From contig NZ_DALZYX010000010.1 in the NCBI RefSeq assembly GCF_031987975.1, forward strand, positions 102,164-166,163: a stretch of DNA of 64,000 bases, given 5' to 3'. Positions 63,125 to 64,000 of the stretch are shown piece by piece; the first letter of the stretch is position 1; each line of letters opens with the position of its first letter. The DNA is from Pseudescherichia sp031987975 (GTDB taxonomy: Bacteria > Pseudomonadota > Gammaproteobacteria > Enterobacterales > Enterobacteriaceae). The translations under genes were made by a program, and so were the position numbers. A model generated the notes under the pieces. It did no database searches. It saw nothing but the letters and a program-made list of their open reading frames with translations, and was not told the origin of the DNA.

Positions 63125-63469
63125 TTAGATGTAGATATCAATCTTATGCTCGGCGGAAGGGGAGTTTACGCCCTCTGCTTTAGTCTGTTTCTGCTCCTGA
63201 TTTTTCTGCGCCTCTTCTGCCTGGCGGCGCTGGAGCTGAGCGATCTGCGCCTGCAGCAGCTTGATCTGGTTCTGGATCTGCTCCTGCTGTTTCTGCTTTT
63301 CTTCCGCTGTGCCGGTGCCGCTTGCCACCTCTTTCAGCTGCTTGGTAAGTTTAGTGACCTGCTGGGTGAGGCTTTGGATCTGGGATGCAATATTGCTGTT
63401 GGCACTGCCGGAGGAACTACCGGAGCTGCTGGACTGAACTGACGGTGTCGATGTTGAAATTGTTGTCAT
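63125..63469 (-). CDS. FlxA-like family protein
   Basis: The 114-residue protein begins MTTISTSTPSVQSSSSGSSS, a low-complexity Ser-rich start, then a long coiled-coil of heptads rich in Gln, Leu and Lys (about 28-95). It looks like the FlxA family. E. coli FlxA is linked to the flagellar sigma factor, but no role is known here. The ATG has an AGAGAGG ribosome site 8 bp upstream. It lies between yfeH and the tRNA-Lys repeat, where E. coli carries other genes. Confidence 0.75.
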   Translation of the reverse strand: MTTISTSTPSVQSSSSGSSSGSANSNIASQIQSLTQQVTKLTKQLKEVASGTGTAEEKQKQQEQIQNQIKLLQAQIAQLQRRQAEEAQKNQEQKQTKAEGVNSPSAEHKIDIYI

Positions 63470-63570
63470 TATAAAACCTCTCTTGCCATAAACCTGTTAT
63501 ATCGGCATTTTTTTAGCGAGCTTGAGAGTATTTATAGGCAGGATGAACCATAGGCGAGGTAGCGCAGAAA

Positions 63571-63621
63571 GCAAAAAAGCGCCTTTAGGGCGCTTTTTTA
63601 CATTGGTGGGTCGTGCAGGAT
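63571..63621 (-). repeat. Duplicated tRNA-Lys 3' end plus terminator (distal copy)
   Basis: These 51 bp are identical to 63727-63777, which spans the real tRNA-Lys 3' end, its CCA and its terminator. The distal copy holds only the last 18 nt of the tRNA (ATCCTGCACGACCCACCA on the minus strand) and the same hairpin. The layout recalls the rtT repeats of the E. coli tyrT operon. Confidence 0.9.
63573..63599 (-). terminator. Second (distal) terminator downstream of tRNA-Lys
   Basis: AAAAAAGCGCC and GGCGCTTTTTT pair over 11 bp with a 5-nt loop; identical to the proximal terminator at 63729-63755. On the minus strand the T-run follows the stem. Confidence 0.88.
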
Positions 63622-63728
63622 GACTCGCTTCGCTCGCCCTTCGGGCCGTCGCCGTTAACGGCTCCGTTGTCTCACTACGTTCGACCCGAACCTGCTGCAG
63701 GTTCAAATCGTTAAGTACAGCAGATAGC

Positions 63729-63755
63729 AAAAAAGCGCCTTTAGGGCGCTTTTTT
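63729..63755 (-). terminator. Proximal terminator of the tRNA operon
   Basis: The 11-bp stem AAAAAAGCGCC/GGCGCTTTTTT starts 4 bp past the tRNA-Lys CCA end on the minus strand and carries the T-run expected of an intrinsic terminator. Confidence 0.92.
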
Positions 63756-63759
63756 ACAT

Positions 63760-63835
63760 TGGTGGGTCGTGCAGGATTCGAACCTGCGACCAATTGATTA
63801 AAAGTCAACTGCTCTACCAACTGAGCTAACGACCC
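63760..63835 (-). tRNA. lysV: tRNA-Lys (anticodon UUU)
   Basis: The 76-nt minus-strand gene starts GGGTCGTTAGCTCAGTTGG and ends with encoded CCA. The anticodon loop CTTTTAA gives UUU, and the T-arm is GCAGGTTCGAATCCTGC. It is the last gene of a Val-Val-Lys cluster that matches E. coli valX-valY-lysV. Confidence 0.97.
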
Positions 63836-63839
63836 GAAA

Positions 63840-63915
63840 TGGTGGGCGATGACGGGCTCGAACCGCCGACCCCCTCCGTGTAAAGGAGATGCTCTACCAA
63901 CTGAGCTAATCGCCC
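63840..63915 (-). tRNA. valY: tRNA-Val (anticodon UAC)
   Basis: The 76-nt minus-strand gene starts GGGCGATTAGCTCAGTTGG and ends with encoded CCA. The anticodon loop (TTTACAC) gives UAC. It lies 4 bp upstream of tRNA-Lys in the same operon; the symbol follows the E. coli order. Confidence 0.96.
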
Positions 63916-63945
63916 ATTTCGGAACTGCTATTGATAAGATGAGAT

Positions 63946-64000
63946 TGGTGGGCGATGACGGGCTCGAACCGCCGACCCCCTCCGTGTAAAGGAGATGCTC
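63946..64000 (-). tRNA. valX: tRNA-Val (anticodon UAC), cut by the window end
   Basis: The 3' 55 nt of a second tRNA-Val are identical to the matching part of the copy at 63840-63915, including the CCA end, T-arm and anticodon arm. The 5' end lies beyond the window. Confidence 0.93.

Noticed and set aside
63571..63777. The 51-bp direct repeat as attL/attR of an integrated element
   Set aside because: Only 105 bp lie between the copies, with no integrase or cargo, so an rtT-like tandem repeat fits better; an old excision scar cannot be fully excluded.
63497..63820. 107-codon frame across the tRNA-Lys region
   Set aside because: It translates tRNA and terminator sequence; its internal repeated peptide only mirrors the DNA repeat.
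1..64000. CRISPR arrays, rRNA genes, insertion sequences, prophage
   Set aside because: None was seen: no regular spaced repeats, transposase or integrase frames in the window.

Overview
The window is chromosomal DNA of an Enterobacteriaceae member. Nearly every protein is a close relative of an Escherichia coli K-12 protein. The gene order follows the E. coli segment that runs, in reverse or forward blocks, from pdeA-ppx-ppk through purMN, dapA-purC, dapE, acrD, tktB-talA, maeB, hemF-amiA, the cysPTWAM cluster and ptsHI-crr to cysK-zipA-ligA and the valXY-lysV tRNAs. Divergence from E. coli, REP-type palindromes, the missing eut operon and non-coli insertions suggest Enterobacter, Leclercia, Kosakonia or a similar genus. 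The species cannot be fixed from the sequence alone.

Layout. 1-5.1 kb: the 3' part of a cyclic-di-GMP phosphodiesterase (pdeA/yfgF), then the polyphosphate operon ppk-ppx on the minus strand with a near-perfect Pho box. 5.1-9.8 kb: purMN diverging from upp-uraA around a PurR operator, then hda, which uses a CTG start. 9.8-13.4 kb: yfgD and bepA, perM, bcp. 13.4-22.5 kb: gcvR diverging from dapA-bamC-purC, then ypfJ, tmcA, ypfH, ypfN, dapE and yffB. 22.6-28.5 kb: an accessory type VI secretion cassette (vgrG, toxin-like effector and two tandem paralogous putative immunity genes) inserted between yffB and the tiny gene ypfM. 29-36.4 kb: ypfM, acrD, aegA, nudK, ypfG. 36.3-45.9 kb: tktB, talA, maeB, hemF, amiA, ypeA, yfeY, yfeX. 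In E. coli the eut operon lies between hemF and maeB; here those two genes end 5 bp apart. 46-47.8 kb: a second accessory insert with an OprD-type porin and a small winged-helix-like protein. 47.9-53.6 kb: sulfate/thiosulfate import and cysteine synthesis (cysPTWA, a long BIME hairpin, cysM) and pdxK. 53.6-63 kb: crr-ptsI-ptsH, cysK, cysZ, zipA, ligA, ypeB, yfeH. 63-64 kb: a small FlxA-like protein and a minus-strand tRNA cluster (Val, Val, Lys), with a duplicated tRNA-Lys 3' end plus terminator downstream.

How the genes work together. Purine genes purM, purN and purC share PurR sites. Uracil uptake (uraA) is coupled to salvage (upp). Sulfate uptake (cysPTWA, cysZ) feeds the two cysteine synthases CysK and CysM, which are PLP enzymes, and a pyridoxal kinase gene sits beside cysM. 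HPr, enzyme I and EIIA-Glc form the general sugar phosphotransferase core. The most interesting accessory system is the orphan VgrG cassette. Its effector has a pretoxin-like N-terminal region and a C-terminal domain I cannot firmly assign but which resembles ADP-ribosyltransferase/NADase-type toxins. It is followed by two mosaic paralogs with near-identical ends and a diverged middle.
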